DNA from: Lachnoclostridium sp. UBA2905
GTDB taxonomy: Bacteria > Bacillota > Clostridia > Lachnospirales > Lachnospiraceae
Length of the DNA stretch: 40,620 nt
Assembly: GCA_002349525.1 (NCBI GenBank)
Contig: DEDL01000016.1
Coordinates: 2,428 to 43,047 of the forward strand
Direction: 5' to 3'
Under the pieces are notes generated by a model. That model did not search any database and was not told the DNA's origin. It worked only from the letters and a program-made list of their open reading frames with translations. The position numbers and the translations under genes are program-made. Below, piece by piece: positions 8,002-18,014 of the stretch (positions within the stretch are counted from its first letter, which is position 1; every line of letters begins with the position of its first letter).

Positions 8002-9936
8002 ATGGAGAGTTATACAGGAAGTCAGATTGTTGTTTTAGAAGGACTCGAAGCAGTAAGAAAGAGACCTGGAATGTATATTGGAAGCACAGGAACAAGGGGG
8101 CTTCATCATCTTATATGGGAGATTCTGGATAATGGAATTGATGAACATCTTGCTGGATTTTGCAGTGAGATTAATATCACCCTTCAGAAGGATGGTGGAA
8201 TTACCATTAAAGATAATGGACGTGGCGTGCCGGTTGATATTCACCCTACCAAGAAAATTCCAACCATAAGAGTAGTATATACCATGCTTCATGCCGGTGG
8301 TAAATTTGGTAATTCAGTATACAAGGTGTCAGGAGGTCTTCACGGAGTTGGAGCTTCTGTAGTTAATGCCCTTTCCACCCGTATGATTGTTGAGGTGCGA
8401 CGTGGTGGTCTTGTATTCAGGGATGAGTATAAGGACGGTGGACATGCTGTCACAGTGCTTGAAAAGGGACTTATTCCTGCTGTGGGCAAATGCAATAAAT
8501 CTGATACGGGAACAAAGGTAACATTTTATCCTGATCCGGAGATTTTTGACACTATTGAATTTAAAAGTGATACTATCCGTAAGAAATTAAGAGAGATTGC
8601 TTACCTTAATAAGGGTCTGAAGCTCATTTTTAATGATGAGAAGCATAAGCAGACATACACATATCATGAGGAAGATGGAATTAAAAGCTATATCACATAT
8701 ATTGTGGATAAGTTAAAGGAGACATCACCAGAGGTTTCGGTTCTTCATGATTCACCAATATATATTGAAGGAACCAGTGGAGATATAGAAGTTGAAGTAG
8801 CATTACAGTACACAACTAATTATTCTGAACAGATTAATTCTTACTGTAACAGAATTAATACATCTGAGGGTGGAACACTGGTTACAGGATTTAAGACTGC
8901 ACTTACAAGGGTAATGAACCAGTATGCCAAGGAACTTGGAATGATTAAGGATAAGGAAAAGCTTGATGGACGAGACTATCGTAATGGTCTTGTAAGTATT
9001 ATTTCCATTAAACATCCGGACCCACAGTTTGAGGGTCAGACCAAAACAAAGCTTGGAAATTCAGATGCCCAGATGGCAGTTGATGAGGTATTCAGTCGTG
9101 AGATACAGTTGTATTTTGATAAGAATATTGAAGTCTTACGAAGTATTCTCGACAACTCTCTCCGTGCATATAACGCAAGAAAGGCCGGAGATAAGGCAAG
9201 AAATGCTGTACTTAAGCAGTTAAATGATGTTGATGTTAAAAGTAAACTTGCTTCCTGCTCATCAAAAAAGGCGGAAGAATGTGAAATATATATTGTTGAG
9301 GGAGACTCTGCTGGTGGCACTGTTAAAACTGCCAGAGACAGAAAAACTCAGGCAGTCCTGCCACTTAGGGGTAAGATTCTTAACGTTGAGAAGGCAACTC
9401 TTGATAAGATACTTCTTAATGCTGAGATAAGAACTATGATTGCTGCATTTGGATGTGGAATCGGGGATGATTTTGATATTAGCAAGTTAAGGTATGACAA
9501 AATAATCATACTTACAGATGCCGATGTTGATGGTGCCCATATTAGTACCCTTCTCCTTACATTTTTCTTTAGATTTATGCCGGAGCTTCTTACAGAGGGT
9601 AAGGTATATATGGGTCTTCCACCTCTTTATAAGGTTGATTTTGTGGAGGGTAAGAAGAAACAGTCAAGATATCTTTTCAATGATCATGAGCTTGACAAGT
9701 TCAGAAAATCTGACAGGAAAATAACAGGACTTCAGCGTTATAAAGGTCTTGGTGAGATGGATGCAGGCCAGCTTAAGGAGACAACACTTGACCCTGCGTC
9801 AAGAACTCTTGCAAGGGTTTCAATAAGTGACAATATTGAAGCTGACCAGATAACAACAGTACTTATGAGCAGTGCTGTTCCACCAAGAAGAGAATTTATT
9901 ATGGAAGAAGCACAGTACGCAAATCTTGATATTTAA
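8002..9936 (+). CDS. parE: Type IIA topoisomerase subunit B (ParE/GyrB)
   Basis: ATPase subunit of a type IIA DNA topoisomerase, 644 aa. The GHKL ATPase region begins with RPGMYIGS and carries catalytic Glu40 and Asn44 in WEILDNGIDE; DNGRGVPVD and GGLHGVGASVVNA follow. The transducer is in the middle. The TOPRIM domain has EGDSAGG (Glu433) and the metal-binding DADVDG (Asp506, 508, 510). The C-terminus ends with the usual GLGEMD and RREFI elements. It is followed 35 bases later by the A subunit. The pair lacks dnaA/dnaN/recF neighbours, as expected of a second topoisomerase set rather than the origin-linked gyrase. By sequence feel the B subunit is GyrB-like, so parE versus a second gyrB is not settled. 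Confidence 0.88.
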   Translation: MESYTGSQIVVLEGLEAVRKRPGMYIGSTGTRGLHHLIWEILDNGIDEHLAGFCSEINITLQKDGGITIKDNGRGVPVDIHPTKKIPTIRVVYTMLHAGGKFGNSVYKVSGGLHGVGASVVNALSTRMIVEVRRGGLVFRDEYKDGGHAVTVLEKGLIPAVGKCNKSDTGTKVTFYPDPEIFDTIEFKSDTIRKKLREIAYLNKGLKLIFNDEKHKQTYTYHEEDGIKSYITYIVDKLKETSPEVSVLHDSPIYIEGTSGDIEVEVALQYTTNYSEQINSYCNRINTSEGGTLVTGFKTALTRVMNQYAKELGMIKDKEKLDGRDYRNGLVSIISIKHPDPQFEGQTKTKLGNSDAQMAVDEVFSREIQLYFDKNIEVLRSILDNSLRAYNARKAGDKARNAVLKQLNDVDVKSKLASCSSKKAEECEIYIVEGDSAGGTVKTARDRKTQAVLPLRGKILNVEKATLDKILLNAEIRTMIAAFGCGIGDDFDISKLRYDKIIILTDADVDGAHISTLLLTFFFRFMPELLTEGKVYMGLPPLYKVDFVEGKKKQSRYLFNDHELDKFRKSDRKITGLQRYKGLGEMDAGQLKETTLDPASRTLARVSISDNIEADQITTVLMSSAVPPRREFIMEEAQYANLDI

Positions 9937-9971
9937 TTGAAAGTATATGTGTTTAGGAGGATTATATTACT

Positions 9972-12245
9972 ATGGCAAGAAAGAAAAAAGATGATATGCC
10001 GATTGTTGAAAATATAGTATCTATGGATTTTGCTGAAGAGATGAGAACATCATACAGGGATTATGCCATGAGCGTTATTATATCAAGAGCATTACCGGAT
10101 GTGCGTGATGGACTTAAGCCTGTTCAGAGAAGAATTTTATATGCAATGAAGGAGCTTGGCCTTGCACCGGATAAGCCTCACCGTAAGAGTGCGAGAATTG
10201 TTGGTGATACAATGGGTAAGTATCATCCTCATGGAGACAGCTCCATATATGATGCACTTGTTCACATGACAGAGGATTATTCGCTGTCAATGCCACTTAT
10301 TGATGGACATGGTAATTTCGGTTCTATAGACGGAGACAGCGCAGCTGCCATGCGATATACAGAGGCGAGACTTTCAGGTGCAGCCATGACAATGCTCAAT
10401 CATCTTGAAAAGGGCCTTGTTGATTTTATGCCGAACTTTGACGAGAGTGAGAAGGAGCCATGTGTGCTTCCTGCCATGCTTCCTAATCTTATCATTAATG
10501 GAACTACCGGTATTGCAGTAGGTATGGCAACTAATATTCCACCACACAATCCGGTGGAGGTTATTAATGGAGTAATTGCCTGCATTGACAGACCTGGCAT
10601 TTCCCTTGAAAAGCTTATGGAATACATTCCGGGACCAGATTTTCCAACAGGCGGTACTATAATCAACAAAGAGGAGATTCCTTCAATATATGAAACAGGT
10701 GAGGGAAAGCTTCGTATAAGAGCTAAGACAGTTATTGAACCGGGAGAGAATGGAAGAACTAATATTATAGTTACAGAGATTCCTTATACTGTAGCCGGCA
10801 ATAAGACAAAACTGGTGGAAAGCCTTGCCCAGCTTATGAAGGATAAGGTATTTGATGAAATATATGATGTAAGAGATGAGTCCGGTGAGGATATAAGAAT
10901 CATAATAGAGGTTAAGAAGGACAGGGATGCTAATAACCTTCTTAATGGTTTATATAAAAAGACTCCTATGGAAGAAACATATGGAGTAAATATGCTGGCT
11001 GTTAAGGATAAGCAGCCAATACAGTTTAGCCTTAAGGGTATTATTGAAGAATTCATTTCCTTCCAGAAGGAGCTTTATACCAAAGAATACAATCACCTTT
11101 TAAATAAGGCGAATGCAAGACTTGAAATTGTTAACGGACTTATTCGCGCTACAGATGTTATAGATCTTATAATTGAAGTACTTCGTGGAAGTAAGTCTCT
11201 GGCACAGGCAAAGGGGTGCCTTATTCATGGTGATATAACTGATATTAAGTTTAAAAGCGAGGCTTCCAAAAAAGAGGCTATGACCTTTGATTTTACTGAA
11301 AGCCAGGCAGATGCAATACTTGCAATGCCGCTTTCAAAGCTTATAGGTCTTGAAATAATGAAGCTGCATGAAGAGGGAGACAAGCTTACTTCTGATATTA
11401 CTGATTATATGAGAATTCTTGGAGACGAAAAGGAATTATTAAAGGTTATTAAGAAGCGCCTCAGAGAATTTGCAAAGCAGTTTGAGGGTAATCGTAAAAC
11501 TGTATTAGCTTCTGTCGAAAATGTTGTATATACGAAAAAAGTGGTTATCGAGGATGTCTATGTACTTATTGATAAATTCGGTTATACCAAGTGCATGGAT
11601 CAGGCAAGCTTTAACAGACTTACAGAAGATACAGTAAAGGAATTCCCATATGTGATTCCAATAAAGAGTGATGATAAGCTGTGCGTATTTACTGCCAATG
11701 GAAATCTTCATCAGATTAAGGTTTCAGCAATTCCAAGATGTAAGGCAAGAGATAAGGGAGTGCTTGTTCACAATCTTTGTAAGCTTAATGATGAAGATGT
11801 CGTTAACTACATGGCATTTGAGGATTTATTTGATTCAATTGTATTATTTATCACCGCAAAGGGCTTTATAAAGCTTGTTTCAGGTGCACAGTTTGAGACA
11901 AACAGGGCAACAATAGCTTCAACAAAATTGGATGATGACGATATGCTTGTATGTGTTAAACAGTTATCGGCGTCAGAATATTCTTCAAATGATAACAAGG
12001 TAGTAATGGTTACTGAAAAGGAACAGTCACTTGGTTTCATGCTTTCAGAGGTAAGTGAATTTAAGAAAACAAGCAGGGGCGTTAAAGGAATTACTCTTGA
12101 TAAAGGGGACAAGGTCGCCTTTGGTGCCTGTGTTTCATTGAAGGATGAGACGATTAAGTTTAAGGGAAGAACAGTACAGCTTAAGAAAATAAGAACCCGT
12201 AAAAGAGGCCAGAAGGCCCAAAAGGCATCCGGAATATACCAATAA
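9972..12245 (+). CDS. parC: Type IIA topoisomerase subunit A (ParC/GyrA-like)
   Basis: DNA cleavage and re-ligation subunit, 757 aa, partner of the preceding B subunit; AGGAGG precedes the start. The catalytic Tyr129 sits in AAMRYTEARLS. The quinolone pocket reads HPHGDSSIYD with Ser90 and Asp94, the susceptible-type residues. The winged-helix and tower are followed by a coiled coil (about 370-480) and a C-terminal beta-pinwheel from about residue 510. I find no QRRGGKG GyrA box in the pinwheel. That argues for topoisomerase IV-like decatenation rather than gyrase supercoiling, although a degenerate box could escape the eye. The tail is basic (KKIRTRKRGQKAQKA). Whole-protein length is shorter than typical GyrA. 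Confidence 0.88.
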   Translation: MARKKKDDMPIVENIVSMDFAEEMRTSYRDYAMSVIISRALPDVRDGLKPVQRRILYAMKELGLAPDKPHRKSARIVGDTMGKYHPHGDSSIYDALVHMTEDYSLSMPLIDGHGNFGSIDGDSAAAMRYTEARLSGAAMTMLNHLEKGLVDFMPNFDESEKEPCVLPAMLPNLIINGTTGIAVGMATNIPPHNPVEVINGVIACIDRPGISLEKLMEYIPGPDFPTGGTIINKEEIPSIYETGEGKLRIRAKTVIEPGENGRTNIIVTEIPYTVAGNKTKLVESLAQLMKDKVFDEIYDVRDESGEDIRIIIEVKKDRDANNLLNGLYKKTPMEETYGVNMLAVKDKQPIQFSLKGIIEEFISFQKELYTKEYNHLLNKANARLEIVNGLIRATDVIDLIIEVLRGSKSLAQAKGCLIHGDITDIKFKSEASKKEAMTFDFTESQADAILAMPLSKLIGLEIMKLHEEGDKLTSDITDYMRILGDEKELLKVIKKRLREFAKQFEGNRKTVLASVENVVYTKKVVIEDVYVLIDKFGYTKCMDQASFNRLTEDTVKEFPYVIPIKSDDKLCVFTANGNLHQIKVSAIPRCKARDKGVLVHNLCKLNDEDVVNYMAFEDLFDSIVLFITAKGFIKLVSGAQFETNRATIASTKLDDDDMLVCVKQLSASEYSSNDNKVVMVTEKEQSLGFMLSEVSEFKKTSRGVKGITLDKGDKVAFGACVSLKDETIKFKGRTVQLKKIRTRKRGQKAQKASGIYQ

Positions 12246-12292
12246 TCAGGATGAGGATGACTAATTAAATAGTATTCAGGAGGGTTTACAAA

Positions 12293-15200
12293 ATGGAGAA
12301 GAAAACAGATATGTTTAGTTATGATATTGTGTCAGATCCACAGATATATCAGCTTAATGAGAAAACACCGGTAAGTACACATTATTTTGGTGATGAGGAA
12401 AAGTACGTAAAATCACTTAATGGAGTTTATAAGTTTAATTTTTCAAAAAATTACGACGAATGTCCTAAGGATTTTTGGAAAAATGATGTGGATGTTAGCG
12501 ACTGGGATGAGATCAGGGTCCCTGGACACGTTCAGCTTCAGGGCTACGAAGCACCACAGTATGTTAATGTTGTATATCCATGGGATGGACATGAAGAGAT
12601 TGTGCCTGGACAGATTCCAACAGAGTACAATCCTGTCTATAGTTATGTGATAGAGACAGATATACCGGATTCATTCTTGAAAAGAACATACATATCATTT
12701 CAGGGTGTAGAAAGCGCATTTGCTTTCTGGGTTAATGGAAAGTTTGCAGGATACAGCGAAGACACATTTGATGCGTCGGATTTTGATATTACAGAATATG
12801 TGCAAAAGGGCAAAAATAAAATTGCAATCCAGGTATTTAAGTGGTCCTCTGGAAGCTGGCTTGAGGATCAGGACTTCTGGAGACTTGGCGGAATATTCAG
12901 AGACCTTTATCTGTATACGGTTCCGGATATATATGTAAATGATATGTTCATAAAGACAAAACTTGATGATGAATACAAGAATGCCATACTGGATGTTTCC
13001 ATGAATATCTGTAGCTATAGTAAAAGTGGTTTCAGATACGAGATTTTTATGGGAAAACATGTTGTCATGCCAGGGAAAAAGCTCTATGAAACAGATAAGT
13101 ATTCCTTAGTTGACCAGGTTTTAATTGGTGAGATGGATATGACGACTGCTACTGTTACTGAAAATAACAGCATATCATTTTCTAAGAAAATAATGTCACC
13201 TGAGCTTTGGAGTGCAGAAAATCCACAGCTTTATATACTTACTGTAAAAATATATGATGCAGATGGTAATCTCGTATCAACTGCAAAGGAAAGATTTGGT
13301 TTCAGACAGTTTGAGCTTAAGGACGGTCTTATGAAGCTTAACGGAAAACGAATAGTGTTTAACGGAGTTAACCGTCATGATTTCAGTCATGTAAACGGCA
13401 GGGCTGTAACTAAAGATGAGATGGAATGGGATGTTGTGACAATGAAGCAGCATAATATTAATGCTGTCAGAACCAGTCATTATCCTAATCAGAATTATTT
13501 TTATGATCTTTGCGACGAATATGGATTATATATGATTGCAGAGAATAACCTTGAAACACACGGAAGCTGGGCATATCCGGGAGCAAATGGCCTTGAATCC
13601 AAGGTTATCCCATGTGATTATCCACAGTGGCGTGGCACTGTATTATACCGCGCAAAGACACTTGTACAGACTAAGAAGAATCATGCAGCAATTATAATAT
13701 GGTCTTGTGGTAATGAGGCATTTGGTGGCTCTGTTATTCACGATATGTCAGACTACATGAGAGAGATGGATGATACAAGACTTATCCATTATGAAGGCAT
13801 ATGCTGGGATAGAAGATACAATGATACATCAGATATGGAAAGCCAGATGTATCCTCCTACAGCCAGTATTGAAAAATTCCTTGAGGAACACCCCGAAAAG
13901 CCGTTTTTATGCTGTGAATACAGTCATGCAATGGGTAATTCCAATGGAGGACATTACAAATACACTGATCTGGCTGAAAATAATATGAGATATCAGGGCG
14001 GATTTATATGGGATTTTATAGATCAGGCTATTGAGAATACAAGCTACAGTGGCAGTAAATATCTTGCCTTTGGTGGAGATTACGATGACAGACCATGTGA
14101 TGACAATTTCTGTGTGAATGGAATTTTATTTGCTGACAGAACCCTGTCCCCTAAAATGCCTGAAATTAAGTTCAATTACCAGAATATGAAGATAAGCATT
14201 ACTAAGGATACATATACTATTAAAAATAAATCACTGTTTACCAATGCTTCGGAATATGACTGGACAATTACAGTTAACAATAATGGAAAGCCTGTTATGG
14301 AGAAAAAACTGAATGTTTTAGTATCGCCTCTTTCACAAGAAGACTATGATATTCCTTCATCAGTTAAGGAATGTGCAGCCAGTCTTTCAGGCGAGGTTAC
14401 ATATATCATTTCCATGAGTCTTAAGAAGGATACCTTGTGGGCTCATAAGGGCTTTGAAGTTGGTTTTGGGCAGTATACATATACAAATGAAGAAAGTAAA
14501 AATGATGAAAGCACAGACAAAGAGCCTGTAAAGCTTCTTATGTGTGATTATACAATCGGAGTTAAGGGAAAGGATTTTGCGGCAATCTTCCATAAGTACA
14601 GTGGAATGGTTTCATACAAATACAAGGATGTGGAGATGCTTAAGAATGCACCTGAACCTAATTTCTGGAGAGCGCCTACAGATAATGATAATGGTAATAA
14701 TATGCGTATGAGGGATGCCTACTGGAAAGTAGCCAGTATGTATAAACGCCCTGAATTCATAGATGCTCATATGGAGGGTATGGCAGCAGTTATATCATAC
14801 AGGTACAAGCTTCCAATGTATGAGGATAAGTATGTAGGAATGGTATATACTGCCCATGAAAATGGAAAGATTGATGTTTGTGTAACCTATGAGGGTATAG
14901 AAGGGCTTCCGGAAATGCCTGAATTTGGAATTACAGTGAAGGTAAGACCTGAGCTTAATCTTCAGCAATGGTATGGTCTTGGACCACAGGAGAATTACAG
15001 AGACAGAAATAATGGTTATAAGCTTGGAATATATTCTGAAAATGTTACTGAAGATCTTACACCATATGTTATTCCACAGGAATGTGCAAATAGAACAGGA
15101 ATCAGATATACAATGGTAACAGACAGTGAAGGACTTGGAATGAAGTTTGAATCAAATGATGCGCCAGAATATATGGAGGCTAGTATTCTTCCTTACACAC

Positions 15201-15403
15201 CTCATGAAATTGAGAATGCAAGACACATATATGAGCTCCCACCGGTGAATTACTCTGTTGTAAAACTGTCAAAGTATCAGATGGGAATCGGTGGAGATGA
15301 CAGCTGGGGTTCACGTCCACATCCTGAGTATATTATTGAATCAGATAAGAAACACGAATTTAGATTTACAATGTGCGGAGTTGATCTTAATGAAGAGCAG
15401 TAA
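12293..15403 (+). CDS. lacZ: Beta-galactosidase, GH2 family (LacZ type)
   Basis: A large 1036-residue cytoplasmic glycosidase without signal peptide, hydrolysing beta-galactosides such as lactose. Domains in order: GH2 sugar-binding jelly roll (about 40-215, containing VPGHVQLQGY and DQDFWRLGGIFRDLYL), Ig-like domain (220-335), TIM barrel (about 340-630), a second beta-sandwich, and the small-chain Bgal domain (about 760-1030, WYGLGPQENYRDR). The acid/base is Glu475 in WSCGNEAFGG and the nucleophile Glu542 in CCEYSHAMGN. Start: AGGAGGG 10 bases before the ATG. It lies 47 bases after parC with no visible terminator or promoter, so it may be read through from the topoisomerase genes. No lactose transporter is adjacent. 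Confidence 0.95.
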   Translation: MEKKTDMFSYDIVSDPQIYQLNEKTPVSTHYFGDEEKYVKSLNGVYKFNFSKNYDECPKDFWKNDVDVSDWDEIRVPGHVQLQGYEAPQYVNVVYPWDGHEEIVPGQIPTEYNPVYSYVIETDIPDSFLKRTYISFQGVESAFAFWVNGKFAGYSEDTFDASDFDITEYVQKGKNKIAIQVFKWSSGSWLEDQDFWRLGGIFRDLYLYTVPDIYVNDMFIKTKLDDEYKNAILDVSMNICSYSKSGFRYEIFMGKHVVMPGKKLYETDKYSLVDQVLIGEMDMTTATVTENNSISFSKKIMSPELWSAENPQLYILTVKIYDADGNLVSTAKERFGFRQFELKDGLMKLNGKRIVFNGVNRHDFSHVNGRAVTKDEMEWDVVTMKQHNINAVRTSHYPNQNYFYDLCDEYGLYMIAENNLETHGSWAYPGANGLESKVIPCDYPQWRGTVLYRAKTLVQTKKNHAAIIIWSCGNEAFGGSVIHDMSDYMREMDDTRLIHYEGICWDRRYNDTSDMESQMYPPTASIEKFLEEHPEKPFLCCEYSHAMGNSNGGHYKYTDLAENNMRYQGGFIWDFIDQAIENTSYSGSKYLAFGGDYDDRPCDDNFCVNGILFADRTLSPKMPEIKFNYQNMKISITKDTYTIKNKSLFTNASEYDWTITVNNNGKPVMEKKLNVLVSPLSQEDYDIPSSVKECAASLSGEVTYIISMSLKKDTLWAHKGFEVGFGQYTYTNEESKNDESTDKEPVKLLMCDYTIGVKGKDFAAIFHKYSGMVSYKYKDVEMLKNAPEPNFWRAPTDNDNGNNMRMRDAYWKVASMYKRPEFIDAHMEGMAAVISYRYKLPMYEDKYVGMVYTAHENGKIDVCVTYEGIEGLPEMPEFGITVKVRPELNLQQWYGLGPQENYRDRNNGYKLGIYSENVTEDLTPYVIPQECANRTGIRYTMVTDSEGLGMKFESNDAPEYMEASILPYTPHEIENARHIYELPPVNYSVVKLSKYQMGIGGDDSWGSRPHPEYIIESDKKHEFRFTMCGVDLNEEQ

Positions 15404-18014
15404 AATAACTTTTTCCATACTTGCACATGTAGATGCCGGTAAGACAACACTGGCCGAAAGCATGTTATACCTAAGCGGTACTATACGTAATGCAGGAAGA
15501 GTTGACCATGGGGATACATTTCTTGACAATTACGAGGTGGAAAGAGAAAGAGGAATCACGGTATTTTCAAAGCAGGCGGAAATATCCTTTGAAGATAAGC
15601 AGGCTATACTTTTAGATACTCCAGGCCATGTGGATTTTTCTGCTGAAATGGAGAGAACGCTTCAGGTAACAGATTATGCCATACTTCTGATAAGTGGAAG
15701 TGACGGAATACAGGGACATGTATTGACCCTGTGGAGACTGCTTGGCATATATAATATTCCTGTATTTATCTTTATAAATAAGATGGATCAGGAGGGCAAC
15801 GATAAAGCAGAGATAATGAATGAATTAAAGGACCGACTTTCAGGAGAATGCATAGATTTTTCGGGTGAAGAGGATGATGACTTTTATGAAAATCTTGCAA
15901 CCGGTTCTGAAGAGGCCCTGGAAGAATTCTTTGAAAATGGCCTGATATCTGATGATACAATTAAAAGCCTGATAACAGAAAGAAAAATCTTCCCATGTTA
16001 TTTTGGCTCAGCCCTGAAGATGACAGGAGTCAGTGAATTCATGAGTGGACTTGCAAGATTTACTGATTATAAGGAATATGATGATACATTATCTGCAAGA
16101 ATATACAAAATATTCCGTGATTCACAGGGAAACAGGCTTACTCATATGAAGCTTACAGGTGGCAAAATCCAACCCAAAATGATGCTAGGTGATGAAAAAA
16201 TCAATCAAATCCGAATCATATCGGGAGGCGGTTTCAAAGCAGTTAATGAGGCAGTTGCAGGAGATATATGTGCCGTAACGGGCCTGGATAACACCTACAG
16301 TGGACAGGGAATAGGAAATCTGTCCGGTAGTATTATGCCTGTACTTGAGCCGGTTATGGTTTACAGGGTATCATTTGAAGGTGATAATAATGTACATGAA
16401 ATATACCTGAAAATAAAGCAGTTAGAGGAAGAAGAACCAGAGCTTCATATAGTGTGGAATGAGGAAAATGATGAGATTAACATTGCAATGATGGGTGAAG
16501 TCCAGACAGAAATTCTCAAAAGAATTTTCAGAGAAAGATATAACCTTGAGGCATCATTTGACCATGGAAGTATAGTTTACAAGGAAACAATAGCAAGAAA
16601 AACTGAGGGAGTAGGTCACTACGAGCCCCTTAGACATTACGCTGAGGTTCACATTATTGTGGAGCCGGCTGAAAGAGGCAGCGGAGTTACAATAGATGCT
16701 GACTGTCCTGAAGATAAACTGGCAAAAAACTGGCAGAGACTTATTATGACTAACCTGGGTGAAAAAACTCACAGGGGTATTCTGACCGGTGGAGAGCTTA
16801 CAGATGTCAGAATAAGCGTTGTTGGGGGCAGGGCTCATTTGAAACACACAGAAGGTGGAGATTTCAGACAGGCCTCTTACAGGGCGGTAAGACATGCTCT
16901 TATGAAAGCAGGCTGTATTCTTCTTGAGCCGGTGTATAACTTCAGATTGGAGCTTCCCTACAATTTGATTGGAAGAGGAATGTCCGATATTCAGAAGATG
17001 TGCGGCAGGTGCGACCAGCCGGAAACACAGGGAGACACGGCAATATTAACCGGTACATGTCCGGTATCAACCATGCAGGGTTACCAGAGCGAGGTGGCTG
17101 CATACAGCAGTGGAATGGGCAAATTATTCTGTACTGTTAAGGGTTACGAGGAATGTCATAACACAGAAGAGGTAATAGCAAAGACTTCTTATGATCCGGC
17201 GGCAGATATAGCTAATCCAGCCGGCTCCATATTCTGTTCACATGGAGCAGGATATTATGTGAGCTGGGAACAGGTCGAAGAATATATGCACGTTGACAGC
17301 ATTTTATGTGAAAATGATAAGGAAAATGATGATGTTTACAGTGTTAAGGCCTATTACAATCCTAACATGAAACCTGTGGGTGGACAGTCATATTATGAGG
17401 AACCTGAAACTTATCAGGCGGTATCTCTTCACGGACTTGCAGACAAAGAGCTTGAGGACATATTTGTAAAGACCTACGGAGAGATAAGACATAAACAGGC
17501 ACCAACAGTGGCAAAAACAATAGATTATGACAAACCTCTTGATAAAAGGTCACATCAGGCAAAGAGAATTGCCAGAGAAAAAAATAATACTGAAAGCTAT
17601 CTTCTTGTGGATGGATATAATATAATATTTGCATGGGATGAATTAAAGAAGCTATCAGAGAGTAATCTTGATGCTGCAAGAACCAGGCTTCTTGACATCA
17701 TGTGTAATTATCAGGGCTACAGGAATGTTACCTTAATTGTTGTATTTGATGCATATAAGGTTAAGGGAAAGGTCAGGGAAGTAATGGAGTATAACAACAT
17801 ATATGTTGTGTATACAAAGGAAGCGGAAACAGCCGACCAGTATATTGAGAAGTCTGTTCATAAAATAGGCTCAAAACATAAGGTGACTGTTGCTACTTCT
17901 GACGGACTTGAGCAGATTATTATATTTGGACAGGGAGCCATAAGAATGTCTGCAGCCAATCTTAAGGCAGATGTTGAAGCGGTTAATAAAGAGATTGGAG
18001 AGATTATTCGCTAA
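15390..18014 (+). CDS. TetM/EF-G-like translational GTPase fused to a YacP/Rae1-like NYN nuclease domain
   Basis: An 874-residue two-part protein. Residues 1 to about 690 are a complete EF-G/ribosomal-protection fold: G1 AHVDAGKT (12-19), G2 ERERGIT, G3 DTPGHVDF, G4 NKMD, domain II, domain IV and domain V. Residues about 734-874 form a NYN/YacP domain (LLVDGYNIIFAW, VVFDAY, KEAETADQYIEK, TSDGLEQ) with the acidic residues Asp741, Asp787, Asp816 and Asp838 all present. YacP of B. subtilis is Rae1, a ribosome-associated A-site mRNA endonuclease. In domain IV the TetM/TetO tip PVSTPADFR is replaced by TEGGDFRQAS, so tetracycline displacement is doubtful. Start chosen at 15390: GGAG at 15378-15381, and homology begins there. 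It overlaps lacZ by 14 bases, implying coupled translation. An A-site-directed mRNA cleavage role is inferred. Confidence 0.9.
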   Translation: MKSSKITFSILAHVDAGKTTLAESMLYLSGTIRNAGRVDHGDTFLDNYEVERERGITVFSKQAEISFEDKQAILLDTPGHVDFSAEMERTLQVTDYAILLISGSDGIQGHVLTLWRLLGIYNIPVFIFINKMDQEGNDKAEIMNELKDRLSGECIDFSGEEDDDFYENLATGSEEALEEFFENGLISDDTIKSLITERKIFPCYFGSALKMTGVSEFMSGLARFTDYKEYDDTLSARIYKIFRDSQGNRLTHMKLTGGKIQPKMMLGDEKINQIRIISGGGFKAVNEAVAGDICAVTGLDNTYSGQGIGNLSGSIMPVLEPVMVYRVSFEGDNNVHEIYLKIKQLEEEEPELHIVWNEENDEINIAMMGEVQTEILKRIFRERYNLEASFDHGSIVYKETIARKTEGVGHYEPLRHYAEVHIIVEPAERGSGVTIDADCPEDKLAKNWQRLIMTNLGEKTHRGILTGGELTDVRISVVGGRAHLKHTEGGDFRQASYRAVRHALMKAGCILLEPVYNFRLELPYNLIGRGMSDIQKMCGRCDQPETQGDTAILTGTCPVSTMQGYQSEVAAYSSGMGKLFCTVKGYEECHNTEEVIAKTSYDPAADIANPAGSIFCSHGAGYYVSWEQVEEYMHVDSILCENDKENDDVYSVKAYYNPNMKPVGGQSYYEEPETYQAVSLHGLADKELEDIFVKTYGEIRHKQAPTVAKTIDYDKPLDKRSHQAKRIAREKNNTESYLLVDGYNIIFAWDELKKLSESNLDAARTRLLDIMCNYQGYRNVTLIVVFDAYKVKGKVREVMEYNNIYVVYTKEAETADQYIEKSVHKIGSKHKVTVATSDGLEQIIIFGQGAIRMSAANLKADVEAVNKEIGEIIR

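Noticed and set aside
15390..18014. Calling the GTPase a tetracycline resistance gene
   Set aside because: The tetracycline-displacing tip of TetM/TetO is not conserved and a nuclease domain is fused; a resistance label would overstate what the sequence shows.
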